NCBI GenBank assembly: GCA_913031645.1
Contig: CAJWFB010000001.1
Location: 1-64,000 of the forward strand
Direction: 5' to 3'
Source: an uncultured Cellvibrionales bacterium
GTDB lineage: Bacteria; Pseudomonadota; Gammaproteobacteria; Pseudomonadales; Porticoccaceae
Length of the DNA: 64,000 bases
In this document: positions 45,349-55,456 of the stretch, piece by piece
Layout of the letters: each line of letters begins with the position of its first letter
How positions within the stretch are numbered: the stretch's first letter is position 1
Position numbers and translations under genes: made by a program
Notes under the pieces: model-generated
What the model was told of the DNA's origin: nothing
The model's input: only the letters and a program-made list of their open reading frames with translations
The model's database searches: none

Positions 45349-48012
45349 TTACAGATATAATGGATTAGCCTTGTTGGGATCAATGGAAAATAGTTCTATG
45401 GCCTCAGACACCACTGATGAATCGATTACGCCATTGTCGGACAAGCCTTTCAATGCCGAAATCGCAATGAAATAACGGTCGACCTCAAAAAATCGTCTCA
45501 GAGTCTCTCTACTATCACTCCGTCCGAAACCGTCAGTTCCAAGAACATGCAGCGTGCCGGGAATATATCGGCGAAGCTGCTCTGCATAGGCTTTCATGTA
45601 GTCAGTGGCAATGACTACTGGTTCATCACTGGTTCCTAACTGACTCTCAATATAACTCTGCTTAGGCGTCTCCGTGGGGTGCAGCAGATTCCATCGATCA
45701 ATCGCCTGTCCTTCTCTTACCAATTCATTGATACTGGTTAAGCTCCAAATATCGGACTCAACAGAAAACTTATCCTTAAGCAATACTGCCGCCGCCAAAA
45801 CTTCATTTAAGATCGTGCCAGCACCCATAAGAATAACCTTCTTACCTTTGCCCTTTTTGGCAGGCGACTGCACTAGAGGGTAACCACCCTTAATAATCCC
45901 ATCTTCAACCCCTTCAGGCATGGCTGGATGGACATAGTTTTCATTCATCGTGGTGAGATAGTAAAAACAGTTTTCTTTATCCTCAAACATTCGTTTAAGG
46001 CCACTTTGAATGATTACGGTAAGTTCGTAGCTAAAAGTAGCATCATAACTTTTGCAGTTGGGGATAGTATTCGCGAGTATCAGGCTATGTCCATCTTGGT
46101 GTTGCAAACCCTCCCCATTAAGTGTTGTTCTACCCGCCGTTGCTCCAATCAAAAAGCCACGAGCCTGACTGTCTCCTGCCGCCCATGCAAGATCGCCGAT
46201 CCGCTGAAAACCAAACATCGAGTAAAAAATATAGAAGGGAATCATCGGCCGAGAGCTTGTACTGTAAGCAGTCGCTAAAGCTAGCCAGGCAGACATAGCC
46301 CCAGCTTCATTAATTCCTTCCTCGAGGATCACGCCTTTTTTGTCTTCTTTATAATACATGATCTGTTCACGATCATGGGGAACGTACTTCTGTCCCGCTG
46401 AAGTATAAATACCAAGCTGACGGAACATACCTTCCATGCCAAAGGTTCGTGCTTCGTCAGGAACAATTGGTACGACATATTGGCCAATATCTTTATCTTT
46501 GACCAAGTTAGATAAAACTCGAACAAAGGCCATAGTCGATGAAATCTCTCGCTTACCACTGCTGGCAAGCTGCTTATCGAATACTCCTAAAGCAGGCACC
46601 GACATTGCATTGAAGTCAGATTTACGTGCTGGCAGAGATCCGCCCAAACTCTCTCTCCTACGCTTCATATAGGTGAGTTCTGGACTATCCTCAGCGGGCC
46701 TGTAATAGGGAACCGTCTCGAGTTGATCATCAGAAATTGGAATCCCAAACCTATCCCTAAAGGTTTTTAAACTCTCTACATCTAATTTTTTAACCGAATG
46801 GGTATCATTAGCTGCCTGTCCACCATTACCAAGGCCATAACCTTTGACTGTATGCGCCAAAATGACAGTTGGAGTGCCTTTATTTTCGACGGCCTCTGTA
46901 TATGCCGCATAGACTTTATATGGATCATGGCCACCACGATTAAGCTTCATGATTTGGTCATCAGTCATATCTTTGACTAATTCTAATAACTCAGGATACT
47001 TTCCAAAAAAGTGTTCTCGAGTATAGGCGCCGCCATTGTACTTATAATTCTGCAACTCGCCGTCACAGACTTCATTCATCCGCTGCAGAAGTAAGCCACT
47101 TTTATCTCGCTCCAAAAGAGCGTCCCAGTGCCTACCCCAGATAACTTTAATAACATTCCAACCAGCACCCCGGAATTGCCCTTCTAGTTCCTGAATAATT
47201 TTACCATTACCGCGCACAGGGCCATCAAGGCGCTGGAGATTGCAATTAATGACAAAAATAAGATTTTCAAGCCCTTCTCTGCCGGCAAGGGAAATAGCAC
47301 CAAGTGTTTCTGGCTCATCACACTCACCATCACCGAGAAAAGCCCAAACTTTTCTCTCCCCGCGAGCAACCAAACCTCGCGCAGAAAGATACCGCATCAC
47401 GTGTGCCTGATAAATTGCCTGAATAGGCCCCAGTCCCATGGATACTGTGGGAAATTGCCAGTAATCCGGCATCAACCAAGGATGAGGATATGACGACAAA
47501 CCAGTCCCGCCTACCTCACGCCGAAAATGATCGAGTTGCTCTACTGACAAACGACCCTCAAGAAACGAGCGAGCGTACATACCAGGAGAACTGTGACCCT
47601 GAAAGAAGACCAAATCACCAAGACTATCGCAATCAGGTCCGCGGAAAAAATAATTAAATCCAATGTCATAGAGGGTTGCCGCAGACGAGAAGCTCGCGAT
47701 ATGCCCACCAATCCCCTCGCTCTGACTGTTAGCCCTCATGACCATCGCAAGAGCATTCCATCGGACGAGAGAACGAATGCGGCGCTCCATGAATAAGTCT
47801 CCAGGCATGACTTTTTCACGAACTGCGGGGATTGTATTACAGAAATTGGTGGTCACCGATTGCGGAAGACTTATACCATGCTGTGTCGCATGAGCATTGA
47901 GCTGACTAAGAATGTAGCTGGCACGTCCTTCACCATGCTTTCGGCCAATTGAGTCAAGCGCATCTAGCCATTCTTGCGTTTCAGTGGGATCCAAATCATC
48001 CATAGATATCAT
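45349..48012 (-). CDS. aceE: Pyruvate dehydrogenase E1 component, homodimeric AceE
   Basis: The 887-residue thiamine-diphosphate enzyme decarboxylates pyruvate and acetylates E2. Seen: LDPTETQEWLDALDS at the N-terminus (E2-binding), GHSSPGMYARSFLEGR, the ThDP motif GDGECDEPET followed by NCNLQRLDGPVRGN, TVKGYGLG, LEEGINEAGAM and GEGLQHQDGHS. Length equals the E. coli enzyme. The start could be ATG 48012 or ATG 48003. Two copies of a palindrome lie 94-110 and 208-224 bases upstream, suggesting control by a GntR-type or similar dimeric regulator. No E3 (lpd) gene is adjacent. Confidence 0.97.
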   Translation of the reverse strand: MISMDDLDPTETQEWLDALDSIGRKHGEGRASYILSQLNAHATQHGISLPQSVTTNFCNTIPAVREKVMPGDLFMERRIRSLVRWNALAMVMRANSQSEGIGGHIASFSSAATLYDIGFNYFFRGPDCDSLGDLVFFQGHSSPGMYARSFLEGRLSVEQLDHFRREVGGTGLSSYPHPWLMPDYWQFPTVSMGLGPIQAIYQAHVMRYLSARGLVARGERKVWAFLGDGECDEPETLGAISLAGREGLENLIFVINCNLQRLDGPVRGNGKIIQELEGQFRGAGWNVIKVIWGRHWDALLERDKSGLLLQRMNEVCDGELQNYKYNGGAYTREHFFGKYPELLELVKDMTDDQIMKLNRGGHDPYKVYAAYTEAVENKGTPTVILAHTVKGYGLGNGGQAANDTHSVKKLDVESLKTFRDRFGIPISDDQLETVPYYRPAEDSPELTYMKRRRESLGGSLPARKSDFNAMSVPALGVFDKQLASSGKREISSTMAFVRVLSNLVKDKDIGQYVVPIVPDEARTFGMEGMFRQLGIYTSAGQKYVPHDREQIMYYKEDKKGVILEEGINEAGAMSAWLALATAYSTSSRPMIPFYIFYSMFGFQRIGDLAWAAGDSQARGFLIGATAGRTTLNGEGLQHQDGHSLILANTIPNCKSYDATFSYELTVIIQSGLKRMFEDKENCFYYLTTMNENYVHPAMPEGVEDGIIKGGYPLVQSPAKKGKGKKVILMGAGTILNEVLAAAVLLKDKFSVESDIWSLTSINELVREGQAIDRWNLLHPTETPKQSYIESQLGTSDEPVVIATDYMKAYAEQLRRYIPGTLHVLGTDGFGRSDSRETLRRFFEVDRYFIAISALKGLSDNGVIDSSVVSEAIELFSIDPNKANPLYL

Positions 48013-48105
48013 CCAGTTGAATATTAGTCATTAAAGCAGTGTGCAACGCCCTTTCAAAACGAGTGATACGTTTTCAACGTGCAGTAACATACCAACTCAT
48101 TCGTC

Positions 48106-48122
48106 TTGTAGTATAACTACAA
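48106..48122. promoter_or_regulatory. Palindromic operator candidate 1 upstream of aceE
   Basis: TTGTAGTATAACTACAA has perfect 7-base arms around ATA. It lies 94-110 bases upstream of the aceE start. Confidence 0.6.
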
Positions 48123-48219
48123 ATATAGCGAAAATGAAGCGGAATTCCTTTATAAAAAATACCTAATAAATATAAGTACCTGATTTACAACATTATTATT
48201 TAACAAATAGAAATAAAAA

Positions 48220-48236
48220 GATTAGTTATACTACAA
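48220..48236. promoter_or_regulatory. Palindromic operator candidate 2 upstream of aceE
   Basis: GATTAGTTATACTACAA matches the reverse complement of operator 1 at 14 of 17 positions. The two centres are 114 bases apart, which would allow a DNA loop or cooperative binding. Confidence 0.55.
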
Positions 48237-48337
48237 AATATGACTAAATTTAATTTTTTGACTTTAGAAAACGCCAATACTAGCCTGAAAACACAGCCGT
48301 TCGCCCTCATAATAACAAGCGTGTGAACCCCTATCTC

Positions 48338-48859
48338 CTAATAATGTAGTCGGTTTACCGTAGTTTTGGGCTTCCACCACTCCTGGTTGATCTCGAGAAG
48401 GCCATACTTTACCAAGGCTAGCCTTAAATATTTAAGATCATCTTCATTGAGAAAGTTACCGATAGGTTGCACTTCTGCGTCGTCAGCAAGAGAAAAACAT
48501 TCGAGATGACTTAGAGAGCGACGCTTGTGAATCAATAAGTAGCAAGGCCGTTTGTATTTTTTAATACCACCTAGCTGCCGAATACCACTTTGAACACTCA
48601 CTGTTTTTGGCTCAATAACAATAAATTGTCGGCGGTAAGTCGCCTCGCATACGCGATAGAAAAAGTACGAGAAAACCAAAATATCAAGCAGAACAAAGGG
48701 CAGTATTATCCACACGCCTGCAATCAACCAGCCGATGCCAATCACCATCATAAATGCTGACAGACCCAAAATTGCAGTCTTTGTTTGCTGCCAGGTAGCC
48801 GAGCGATTAGGCTCAAGACAAATAATGGTTTTCTGCGGTTTTTCTATAACATGAATCAT
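48338..48859 (-). CDS. DUF2244 family membrane protein
   Basis: The 173-residue product starts ICLEPNRSATWQQTKTAILG, then has two membrane helices (about 28-70) and a C-terminal cytoplasmic domain with FIVIEPKTVSVQSG and IGNFLNEDDLKYLRLAL. This matches DUF2244, a proteobacterial family of unknown function. It lies 82 bases after the AI-2E family gene on the same strand, with the aceE control region beyond it. Confidence 0.78.
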   Translation of the reverse strand: MIHVIEKPQKTIICLEPNRSATWQQTKTAILGLSAFMMVIGIGWLIAGVWIILPFVLLDILVFSYFFYRVCEATYRRQFIVIEPKTVSVQSGIRQLGGIKKYKRPCYLLIHKRRSLSHLECFSLADDAEVQPIGNFLNEDDLKYLRLALVKYGLLEINQEWWKPKTTVNRLHY

Positions 48860-48941
48860 GTAGTTGCGTTGTATTGTGTGGGATGGAGTCTAAGACAAAC
48901 AGATACGTCCGGATTTGAAGATCAGCCTAAAAAATAACAAA

Positions 48942-50018
48942 CTAATCCTCAACCATCGCTAATTCAGATGGAGAGCCGTCAGGCCAAGCGTTAAAAACAG
49001 CCTTAACTAAAGTCGCTAGAGGAATTGCAAAGAATACGCCCCAAAAACCCCAAATACCTCCAAACAATAAAACGGCCATAATAATAGCGACAGGATGTAG
49101 ATTAACCACTTCAGAGAAAAGTAATGGAACCAGTACATTACCATCAAAAAACTGGATGGCTCCATAAACGATAAACAGCCAAAAGAACTCGGGCGAGGAG
49201 CCCCACTGCATATAACCCACCAGTAACACTGGCAGAGTCACTACCGTGGCGCCTATATAGGGTATTAAAACTGAAAGACCGACTAATAGCGCTAACAGAG
49301 CTGCATAATTAAGCCCCATAAACAGAAAAGACGCATAAGATAGCAAGCCTACAATAAGAATCTCTATGGCCTTCCCACGGACATAGTTGGCGAACTGCAC
49401 GTTCATTTCCGACCAAATTGACGACATTACAGGTCTTTCATTCGGAAGTAGGTTCGTCACAAACCTGACTAGTTTTTCTCGATCATTCAACATGAAAAAA
49501 ACAAGCACGGGAACCAGTAAAAGGTATATAGCAATCGCAAACAAACTGGGGAAGCTGCTCAGGGAGAATGAAAGTACCTGCTCAGCTATGTTTGCAACCT
49601 CTTCAGATACTCGCAACCCAATCATCTGAAACTGTTCTGCGGTCACATAATCTTCGTAGCGTTCGGGAAGTCCCGCCAGAAAAACTTGGAGCCGACCGAG
49701 CATATTAGGCGCTTCGCTCAGCAACAGCGTCATTTGGCGTCCAACGATAGGCACTAGGCCCACAAGAATGGTCACTAAGCCAACCAAAAATAGGATAAAA
49801 GCGGTAGCTACTGACACCCTTCGGGACGCCCCAACGCGGTTCAAGGCATTAACAACACCTTGAAGTAAAAAGGCGATAACCAGTGCAGCAAAAACCGGAC
49901 CCAAAAACTCACCCACTGTAGCGATCAATATCATGAAAGAGGCTAGCATTACCGCCAACAGAACCGCTTCTTCATTCCCAAAGTACCGACCTGACCACTT
50001 ATTTAAGATTTGCTTCAT
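48942..50018 (-). CDS. AI-2E family transporter (PerM/YhhT-like)
   Basis: The 358-residue inner-membrane protein has about eight helices: ILIATVGEFLGPVFAALVIAFLLQGVVNAL, VFFMLNDREKLVRFV, GKAIEILIVGLLSYASFLFMGLNYAALLALLVGL and VPLLFSEVVNLHPVAIIMAVLLFGGIWGFWG. The family includes TqsA and Na+/H+ antiporters, and the transported substrate is open. The ATG at 50018 follows AGGAG by 5 bases; the ORF extends 6 codons further upstream without support. It is divergent from bepA. Confidence 0.88.
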   Translation of the reverse strand: MKQILNKWSGRYFGNEEAVLLAVMLASFMILIATVGEFLGPVFAALVIAFLLQGVVNALNRVGASRRVSVATAFILFLVGLVTILVGLVPIVGRQMTLLLSEAPNMLGRLQVFLAGLPERYEDYVTAEQFQMIGLRVSEEVANIAEQVLSFSLSSFPSLFAIAIYLLLVPVLVFFMLNDREKLVRFVTNLLPNERPVMSSIWSEMNVQFANYVRGKAIEILIVGLLSYASFLFMGLNYAALLALLVGLSVLIPYIGATVVTLPVLLVGYMQWGSSPEFFWLFIVYGAIQFFDGNVLVPLLFSEVVNLHPVAIIMAVLLFGGIWGFWGVFFAIPLATLVKAVFNAWPDGSPSELAMVED

Positions 50019-50152
50019 TACGCTCCTAACCCACATTAGAACTAGATTTCACAATCCAGCTATTTTTTCCCATTCTCGAATCTCCATGAAACCAGTTTAC
50101 GTTTGAATTGTCGAATTGTTATTCGTTTTCCGCTAAGGTAGAGGCAAGTCAT

Positions 50153-51670
50153 TTGCGCGTGTGCACTCCTATTTTGATCATCTACAAATTACCAGCTGTT
50201 TATGGCGCTCTTCGCGTCACATCAAGAACAATTTACTTAGCTTTAGGGCTTTGTATGGTTCTTCTGTCAGCCCCACTTACTAGCGCGGCTGGCAATGACA
50301 TCAAACTTCCTATTTTAGGTGACAGTAGCTCTGGGATTATCTCAAAACAACAGGAGTACCAACTTGGTCGGACGTGGCTAAAAGTTTTTAGAAGCAGAGT
50401 TCAAGAGTTTGACGATCCTCTAATGCAAGATTACTTTGAGAACCTTATCTACAATTTGGCCACCTATAGTGAACTTGAAGATCCACGTCTTGAGCTCATC
50501 ATTGTCAACAACCCTAGCATGAATGCCTTTGCCGTGCCTGGAGGTATTGTCGGTATACACACTGGGATATTTGCATTCGCTGAAAACGAAGATCAAATGG
50601 TGTCCGTGCTAGCCCACGAACTGGCTCACCTGAGTCAACGGCATTTCGCTAGGGGTGTAGAAGCCCGGCGCAGCTCAACGGCGCTAAGCCTAGCAGGATT
50701 ACTCGCCGGATTAGTTCTTGCAGCGACCGTGGGTGGCGATGCTGGCATGGCCGCCATGGCAGCAACTCAGGCAATGACTCTAGAGAATCAACTGCGATAT
50801 AGCCGCTCTAATGAAAAAGAAGCCGACCGATTCGGTCTGAGAACCATGGAGAAATCTGGACGAGACCCCGGCGCAGTTGGGGATATGTTCGAGACCATGC
50901 TTAAGAGAGTTAGGTACGCAGGTGACAGAGCCCCCGAGTTTCTGCTAACCCATCCAGTCACTGAGAAGCGCATCGCCGATGCGAGAGGCCGAGCCATGAG
51001 CAGCTCTATGAGGCATTATCCAGACAATAGCGATTACTATTTACTGCAAGCTCGAGCACTGATTGCTATGACTAAAAACCCAAAAACTAATATTAAGCGC
51101 TTCAATAAAAAGTTGGAGGCTAACACCCAGCAAAGGGATGCTGCATCGTACGGCCTGGCTCTCAGCCATCTGCAGAATGGTAACATTGAGGCTGCCCGAC
51201 GATTAATGGTACCCCTTTTAAAGAAGGATCCCGACCACCAAATTTATAACTATACGGCCATAGAATTAGACATGGCAGACAAAAAATATAGCGAGGCACT
51301 TAACAAGTTAGCCTTTCTTCTAAGAAGGAATCCTGGCAACTATCCTCTACTTTCGCTACAAGCTGAAACGTTATGGCTAGATCACCAATATGAAGAGGCC
51401 AGTCTAGCCCTTACTGGGCTAGCTAGATCACGGAACCAAGACCCTATGGTCTGGTATCGCCTTGCTGAAGTTCGCGGGTTAGCGGGCAATATATCGGGCG
51501 TACATGAAGCTAGGGCAGAATATTTTATACTGGTTGGCGCTTTTGCATTGGCTCGAGAGCAACTCGGTCTTGCTCAGAAATTAGTAACCCCTGATTTCAA
51601 ACGATCATCTATTGTTCGCCAGCGCCTCAGAGATGTTATTGAAATGGAAGAGAAAGCCAACAGGCTCTAG
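50153..51670 (+). CDS. bepA: M48 metalloprotease/chaperone BepA with TPR region
   Basis: A protein of about 505 residues with an export signal ([19 protein letters not shown]). The M48 domain has [17 protein letters not shown], the zinc motif [10 protein letters not shown] and [12 protein letters not shown] with the third ligand. A TPR-like helical half runs from about residue 300. BepA degrades or helps assemble LptD and other outer-membrane proteins in the periplasm. No ATG fits: I chose the TTG at 50153 because GAGG lies 8 bases upstream. TTG 50108 and GTG 50159 are alternatives. The stop overlaps convergent nadA by four bases. Confidence 0.88.
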   Translation: MRVCTPILIIYKLPAVYGALRVTSRTIYLALGLCMVLLSAPLTSAAGNDIKLPILGDSSSGIISKQQEYQLGRTWLKVFRSRVQEFDDPLMQDYFENLIYNLATYSELEDPRLELIIVNNPSMNAFAVPGGIVGIHTGIFAFAENEDQMVSVLAHELAHLSQRHFARGVEARRSSTALSLAGLLAGLVLAATVGGDAGMAAMAATQAMTLENQLRYSRSNEKEADRFGLRTMEKSGRDPGAVGDMFETMLKRVRYAGDRAPEFLLTHPVTEKRIADARGRAMSSSMRHYPDNSDYYLLQARALIAMTKNPKTNIKRFNKKLEANTQQRDAASYGLALSHLQNGNIEAARRLMVPLLKKDPDHQIYNYTAIELDMADKKYSEALNKLAFLLRRNPGNYPLLSLQAETLWLDHQYEEASLALTGLARSRNQDPMVWYRLAEVRGLAGNISGVHEARAEYFILVGAFALAREQLGLAQKLVTPDFKRSSIVRQRLRDVIEMEEKANRL

Positions 51671-52737
51671 CCTAGATGTTCCGCCTTAAAGTTCATCATT
51701 CTATCAAGAGATTGAATCGCACGTTTCGCGATGTCTGTATCGACAAATACCTCATTAGATCCTTGCTCGATACATGAGAGGAGGTTTTCTAGGCTATTCA
51801 TACCCATCCAAGGACAGCTCGCACAGCTGCGACATGTGGCTCCGCTCCCACCAGTTGGCGCTACTAAAAGCTGCTTATCAGGAACCGCCTGCTGCATTTT
51901 ATAGAAGATACCCTGATCGGTCGCTACTATGAGTTGCTGGTTTGGCAATTCCGTGGCGGCGCTAATAAGCTGGGAGGTCGATCCGGCAACATCCGCCAGA
52001 CTGACTACCGAATCTGGTGATTCTGGGTGCACTAAAACTGCGGCCTCTGGGTACACCTGCTTGAGGTCTAAAATACCCTTAGCTTTGAACTCTTCGTGAA
52101 CAATGCAACTCCCGTCCCACAGAATCATATCGGCACCGGTTTGCTTCTGTACGTAAGCACCAAGATACTTATCAGGCGCCCACAGTATTTTTTCACCCCG
52201 ACTATCCAGAAAATCCACCACTTCAAGCGCAATACTTGAGGTTACGACCCAATCGGCGCGCGCCTTAACAGCAGCTGAAGTATTAGCATAAACAACGACT
52301 GTTCGATCAGGATGTAGATCGCAAAACGCCGCGAAGGTATCGGCAGGACAGCCAATATCTAGGGAACAGGTAGCCTCTAGAGTAGGCATTAATACACGTT
52401 TATTGGGCGTCAAAATTTTCGCTGTTTCACCCATAAATTTAACCCCAGCAACCACCAGAGTCTGAGCATCATGCGTATTACCAAAGCGCGCCATCTCAAG
52501 AGAATCTGACACAGTGCCGCCGGTTTCCTCAGCAAGCTCTTGAATCATTGGGTCAGTGTAGTAATGAGCGATCAAAACAGCATTCTGAGACTTGAGTTGT
52601 GCTTTTATTTTACTCCGCAAAATCTCTCGATCGACGGATGCTGGCTGCTTAATCGTAGGCGAGCGACTCAGATAATCCTCAACGATCTGTCGCTGTGACT
52701 CGACCAATGCTAAAGCGGTATTTTGCTGTGCGCTCAT
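51667..52737 (-). CDS. nadA: Quinolinate synthase NadA
   Basis: The 356-residue [4Fe-4S] enzyme makes quinolinate from iminoaspartate and DHAP for NAD synthesis. The cluster cysteines are visible in [12 protein letters not shown] and [44 protein letters not shown] and [10 protein letters not shown] are family blocks. nadB and nadC are not in the window. A 38-codon membrane-protein gene precedes it by 25 bases. Confidence 0.96.
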   Translation of the reverse strand: MSAQQNTALALVESQRQIVEDYLSRSPTIKQPASVDREILRSKIKAQLKSQNAVLIAHYYTDPMIQELAEETGGTVSDSLEMARFGNTHDAQTLVVAGVKFMGETAKILTPNKRVLMPTLEATCSLDIGCPADTFAAFCDLHPDRTVVVYANTSAAVKARADWVVTSSIALEVVDFLDSRGEKILWAPDKYLGAYVQKQTGADMILWDGSCIVHEEFKAKGILDLKQVYPEAAVLVHPESPDSVVSLADVAGSTSQLISAATELPNQQLIVATDQGIFYKMQQAVPDKQLLVAPTGGSGATCRSCASCPWMGMNSLENLLSCIEQGSNEVFVDTDIAKRAIQSLDRMMNFKAEHLG

Positions 52738-52762
52738 TATAGATTAACCTCAAAAGTCACTC

Positions 52763-52879
52763 TTAAAACCGAGATAACCAATATACCACCGCAGCAATCA
52801 CTATAAGCAGAATTGCCGTGGCGGCAATGGCGTCGGCTTTAGAATCATTATTATCCTGCCGGGGATTTTCATTGTTCAT
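52763..52879 (-). CDS. Small single-pass membrane protein upstream of nadA
   Basis: A 38-codon frame starts at an ATG preceded by AGGTAG 7-9 bases upstream. It has a polar N-terminus (MNNENPRQDNNDSKAD) and one hydrophobic helix (AIAATAILLIVIAAVVYWL), and ends RF. The charge pattern predicts the C-terminus on the cytoplasmic side. It lies 25 bases upstream of nadA on the same strand and is probably cotranscribed. I do not recognise the family; the ordered layout of ribosome site, polar head, helix and basic tail argues for a real gene. Confidence 0.55.
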   Translation of the reverse strand: MNNENPRQDNNDSKADAIAATAILLIVIAAVVYWLSRF

Positions 52880-53132
52880 CGGGCGCTACCTAAAAATTTA
52901 CGGATCGGTAGTCTAACAATCTAAATGTTCACTGTCTCTTCTTGTTTGAGTGTGAAACGTATATAAAACTCTATCTGATCGCAAGGGTTCTGCAATTAAC
53001 TAGAAGCATCCACAAAGCACAGTGCATCCAAATGAATATTTAGCTAAACTAAGGGATCCGAGCATCGAGTGCACACAAGGCACTACAAAGGCCATCGCAG
53101 GCTGCAAATATTTTTAATTAGAGGTAACTGCT

Positions 53133-54299
53133 ATGCACGGAGAGCTATTGCAGCTGTTCTTTTTTATCTTTAGTGGTGGCGCAATCATTGCCTCATTAGC
53201 ATTGTTTGGCCGCCAACCCCTGCTGGTAGCATATATTGTGCTCGGAGCCATTCTAGGCCCGTTTGGATTAGAGCTTGTGTCTGATGTAGCTCTCATTAGT
53301 GAAATCGGCAGCATAGGCATTATTTTTCTACTTTTCTTACTCGGTTTAGATATGCAGCCCCAAGCATTATGGCGTGTCCTGAGAGAGGTAACGCACATTA
53401 CACTGATTAGTTCAGCATTGTTTGCGGTGACTGGGTATATTATTGCCGATCTATTTGGCTACTCTACGATAGAAAGTCTCGTGATTGGCACTGGCATGAT
53501 GTTTTCGAGCACAATAATAGGCATTAAACTTCTTCCCACTACCGCGCTCCACCACAAGCATTCAGGCGAACTGATGGTGGGTATGTTATTGATGCAGGAT
53601 TTTTTGGCGATTTTCGTTCTGCTGCTGATAATATCGGGTGATATTAGTAGCCAAAACCTTATGCCACTTAGCAAGACGCTGCTGGCACTTCCGGCTTTAG
53701 CTATGGCAAGTTTCCTCGCCGTTAAATTTGTTCTGTTACCCCTATTAAGCCGGTTTGATCGAATTGGCGAGTACGTTTTTCTGCTAGCCACTGGGTGGTG
53801 TCTAGGGATTGCCGAGGTTGCTCATTATTTAGGCTTATCTCGAGAAATCGGCGCTTTCCTCGCCGGCATCGCCTTGGCCACGAGCCCTATAGCCCAATTT
53901 ATTGCACTAAACCTTAAGCCACTCAGAGATTTCTTTTTGATATTGTTTTTCTTCTCCCTGGGAGCCGGATTCGACCTATCCCTTCTCCCGGCTATCATTG
54001 TTCCGGCATTGATTCTTGCCGGCCTAATGTTAGTGATCAAGCCACTGGTTTATCACCGCCTTTTACGCTCACATAGCGAAACTGAGAGTCTTGCATGGGA
54101 TATTGGCTTCAGGCTCGGCCAGAACAGTGAATTTTCTTTGATGATCGCCTACCTAGCCTTCAGCATGGGGATCATTGGAACGCACTCATCACACCTCATT
54201 CAAGCGGTTGCGATTATCACCTTTCTGGTGTCGAGCTACATTGTGGTGTTCAACTTTCCTAACCCTATTGCGCCAAGCGATAAACTGCGCCGTGACTGA
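53133..54299 (+). CDS. CPA2-family cation:proton antiporter (KefB/KefC-like membrane domain)
   Basis: The 388-residue protein has about 12 helices with CPA2 signatures: FGRQPLLVAYIVLGAILGPFGL, SEIGSIGIIFLLFLLGLDMQP, GTGMMFSSTIIGIKLLP, LLMQDFLAIFVLLLII and LSREIGAFLAGIALATSP. The C-terminal RCK (TrkA-N) regulatory domain of KefB/C is absent, and the protein ends soon after the last helix. It exchanges K+ or Na+ for H+. AGAGG precedes the ATG. It is convergent with sohB. Confidence 0.86.
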   Translation: MHGELLQLFFFIFSGGAIIASLALFGRQPLLVAYIVLGAILGPFGLELVSDVALISEIGSIGIIFLLFLLGLDMQPQALWRVLREVTHITLISSALFAVTGYIIADLFGYSTIESLVIGTGMMFSSTIIGIKLLPTTALHHKHSGELMVGMLLMQDFLAIFVLLLIISGDISSQNLMPLSKTLLALPALAMASFLAVKFVLLPLLSRFDRIGEYVFLLATGWCLGIAEVAHYLGLSREIGAFLAGIALATSPIAQFIALNLKPLRDFFLILFFFSLGAGFDLSLLPAIIVPALILAGLMLVIKPLVYHRLLRSHSETESLAWDIGFRLGQNSEFSLMIAYLAFSMGIIGTHSSHLIQAVAIITFLVSSYIVVFNFPNPIAPSDKLRRD

Positions 54300-54311
54300 G
54301 AACTTAGATCT

Positions 54312-55379
54312 TTAGAGATGCTTGTTAGAACTCTCCGTCAGTCGAGACCACCACTTCAGCAACAGTCTATCTGCACTCTCCTCGGCCGCTATGCCCAATC
54401 GCTGATGCAGTTTCTTTTTAAATACGTAGGCAACCTCAAAAACATCGGCTTCTTCAATCCGCGACACCAAGTATTCATCACTGGTCTGAATATCATCGAT
54501 CAGCGCCATATCTTTTGCTCTAGACCCGAACCAAATTTCTCCGGTAGCAATCTTCTCAATATCAACCTGCGGGCGACGCGTGGACACATAATCTTTGAAC
54601 AGCTGATGAGTATCTTCAAGCTCCTCAATAAATTTCTCACGGCCTTTTTCAGTATTTTCACCAAACATCGTTAGGGTTCGTTTATGCTCCCCAGCCGTCA
54701 GCAGCTCAAACTCAACATCATGTTTTTTCAAAACTTTGTTAAAGTTCGGCATCTGCGCGACTACGCCAATAGAACCAATAATAGCAAAGGGAGCGGCCAG
54801 TATTTTGTCCGCTACACAGGCCATCATATAACCTCCACTTGCAGCTACCTTGTCAACACAAACGGTGAGAGGAACATTCTTCTTTCGGAGCCGATCAAGC
54901 TGACTGCTCGCCAACCCATAGCTGTGCACCATACCGCCGGCACTTTCTAGCTTAAGTAGAACCTCATCGTTCGGGGTTGCTTGAGTGAGTACAGCGGTAA
55001 TTTCTTCACGTAGATGGCCCACTGCTGAAGCACTTATATTGCCATCAAAGTTAAGTACATAAACTTTACTTCTTTGTGGAATCGACAAATCACTGACTTT
55101 TTTTGACGCTTTCTTTTCATCAGAAAGTTGTTTCTTCTTAGCCTTATTTAACTTTTTTTCCTCAGCTTTTTGCAATGATTCATCGGTTGTCGCGATCAAC
55201 ATCGTATCTTTTAGATGTTCAAATTGATGATTGAGCGGCGTTATTTCTAAATGCCCTTTTCCCTCACCCTCTTTATTTTTTTGACTGGCACCAACAATAA
55301 CGCTAACCACCGTTACAAAGGCAAGTAACAGTGTTCCAACTTTTGCAAAAAATAGGCCATATTCAAATAAAAATTCCAC
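54312..55379 (-). CDS. sohB: Inner-membrane protease SohB (S49 family)
   Basis: The 355-residue protein begins EFLFEYGLFFAKVGTLLLAF (membrane anchor), has a lysine-rich segment (about 85-115), and then the S49 signal-peptide-peptidase domain. That domain shows LLKLESAGGMVHSYG, VDKVAASGGYMMACVADKI (nucleophile Ser in AASGGY) and IGSIGVVAQMPNF. I chose the GTG at 55379 because GGAG lies about 5 bases upstream and the protein then aligns with E. coli SohB. A TTG four codons earlier lacks a ribosome site. Confidence 0.92.
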   Translation of the reverse strand: MEFLFEYGLFFAKVGTLLLAFVTVVSVIVGASQKNKEGEGKGHLEITPLNHQFEHLKDTMLIATTDESLQKAEEKKLNKAKKKQLSDEKKASKKVSDLSIPQRSKVYVLNFDGNISASAVGHLREEITAVLTQATPNDEVLLKLESAGGMVHSYGLASSQLDRLRKKNVPLTVCVDKVAASGGYMMACVADKILAAPFAIIGSIGVVAQMPNFNKVLKKHDVEFELLTAGEHKRTLTMFGENTEKGREKFIEELEDTHQLFKDYVSTRRPQVDIEKIATGEIWFGSRAKDMALIDDIQTSDEYLVSRIEEADVFEVAYVFKKKLHQRLGIAAEESADRLLLKWWSRLTESSNKHL

Positions 55380-55456
55380 TTTAATCTCCAAAAAATCATT
55401 ACATATTGAAAAAGTTGCTGATGCACTAACAGTTTGGGCTGAAGACTCTTACCTTC

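Larger units (their letters stand above)
48013..48337. other. 325-base AT-rich control region upstream of aceE
   Basis: No gene is seen. It separates aceE from the DUF2244 gene, both on the minus strand, and contains two matching palindromes at 48106-48122 and 48220-48236. Confidence 0.6.

Noticed and set aside
53133..54299. Antiporter truncated by a frameshift, since the RCK domain is missing
   Set aside because: The transmembrane domain is complete, and many CPA2 antiporters naturally lack RCK; no RCK-like sequence follows.
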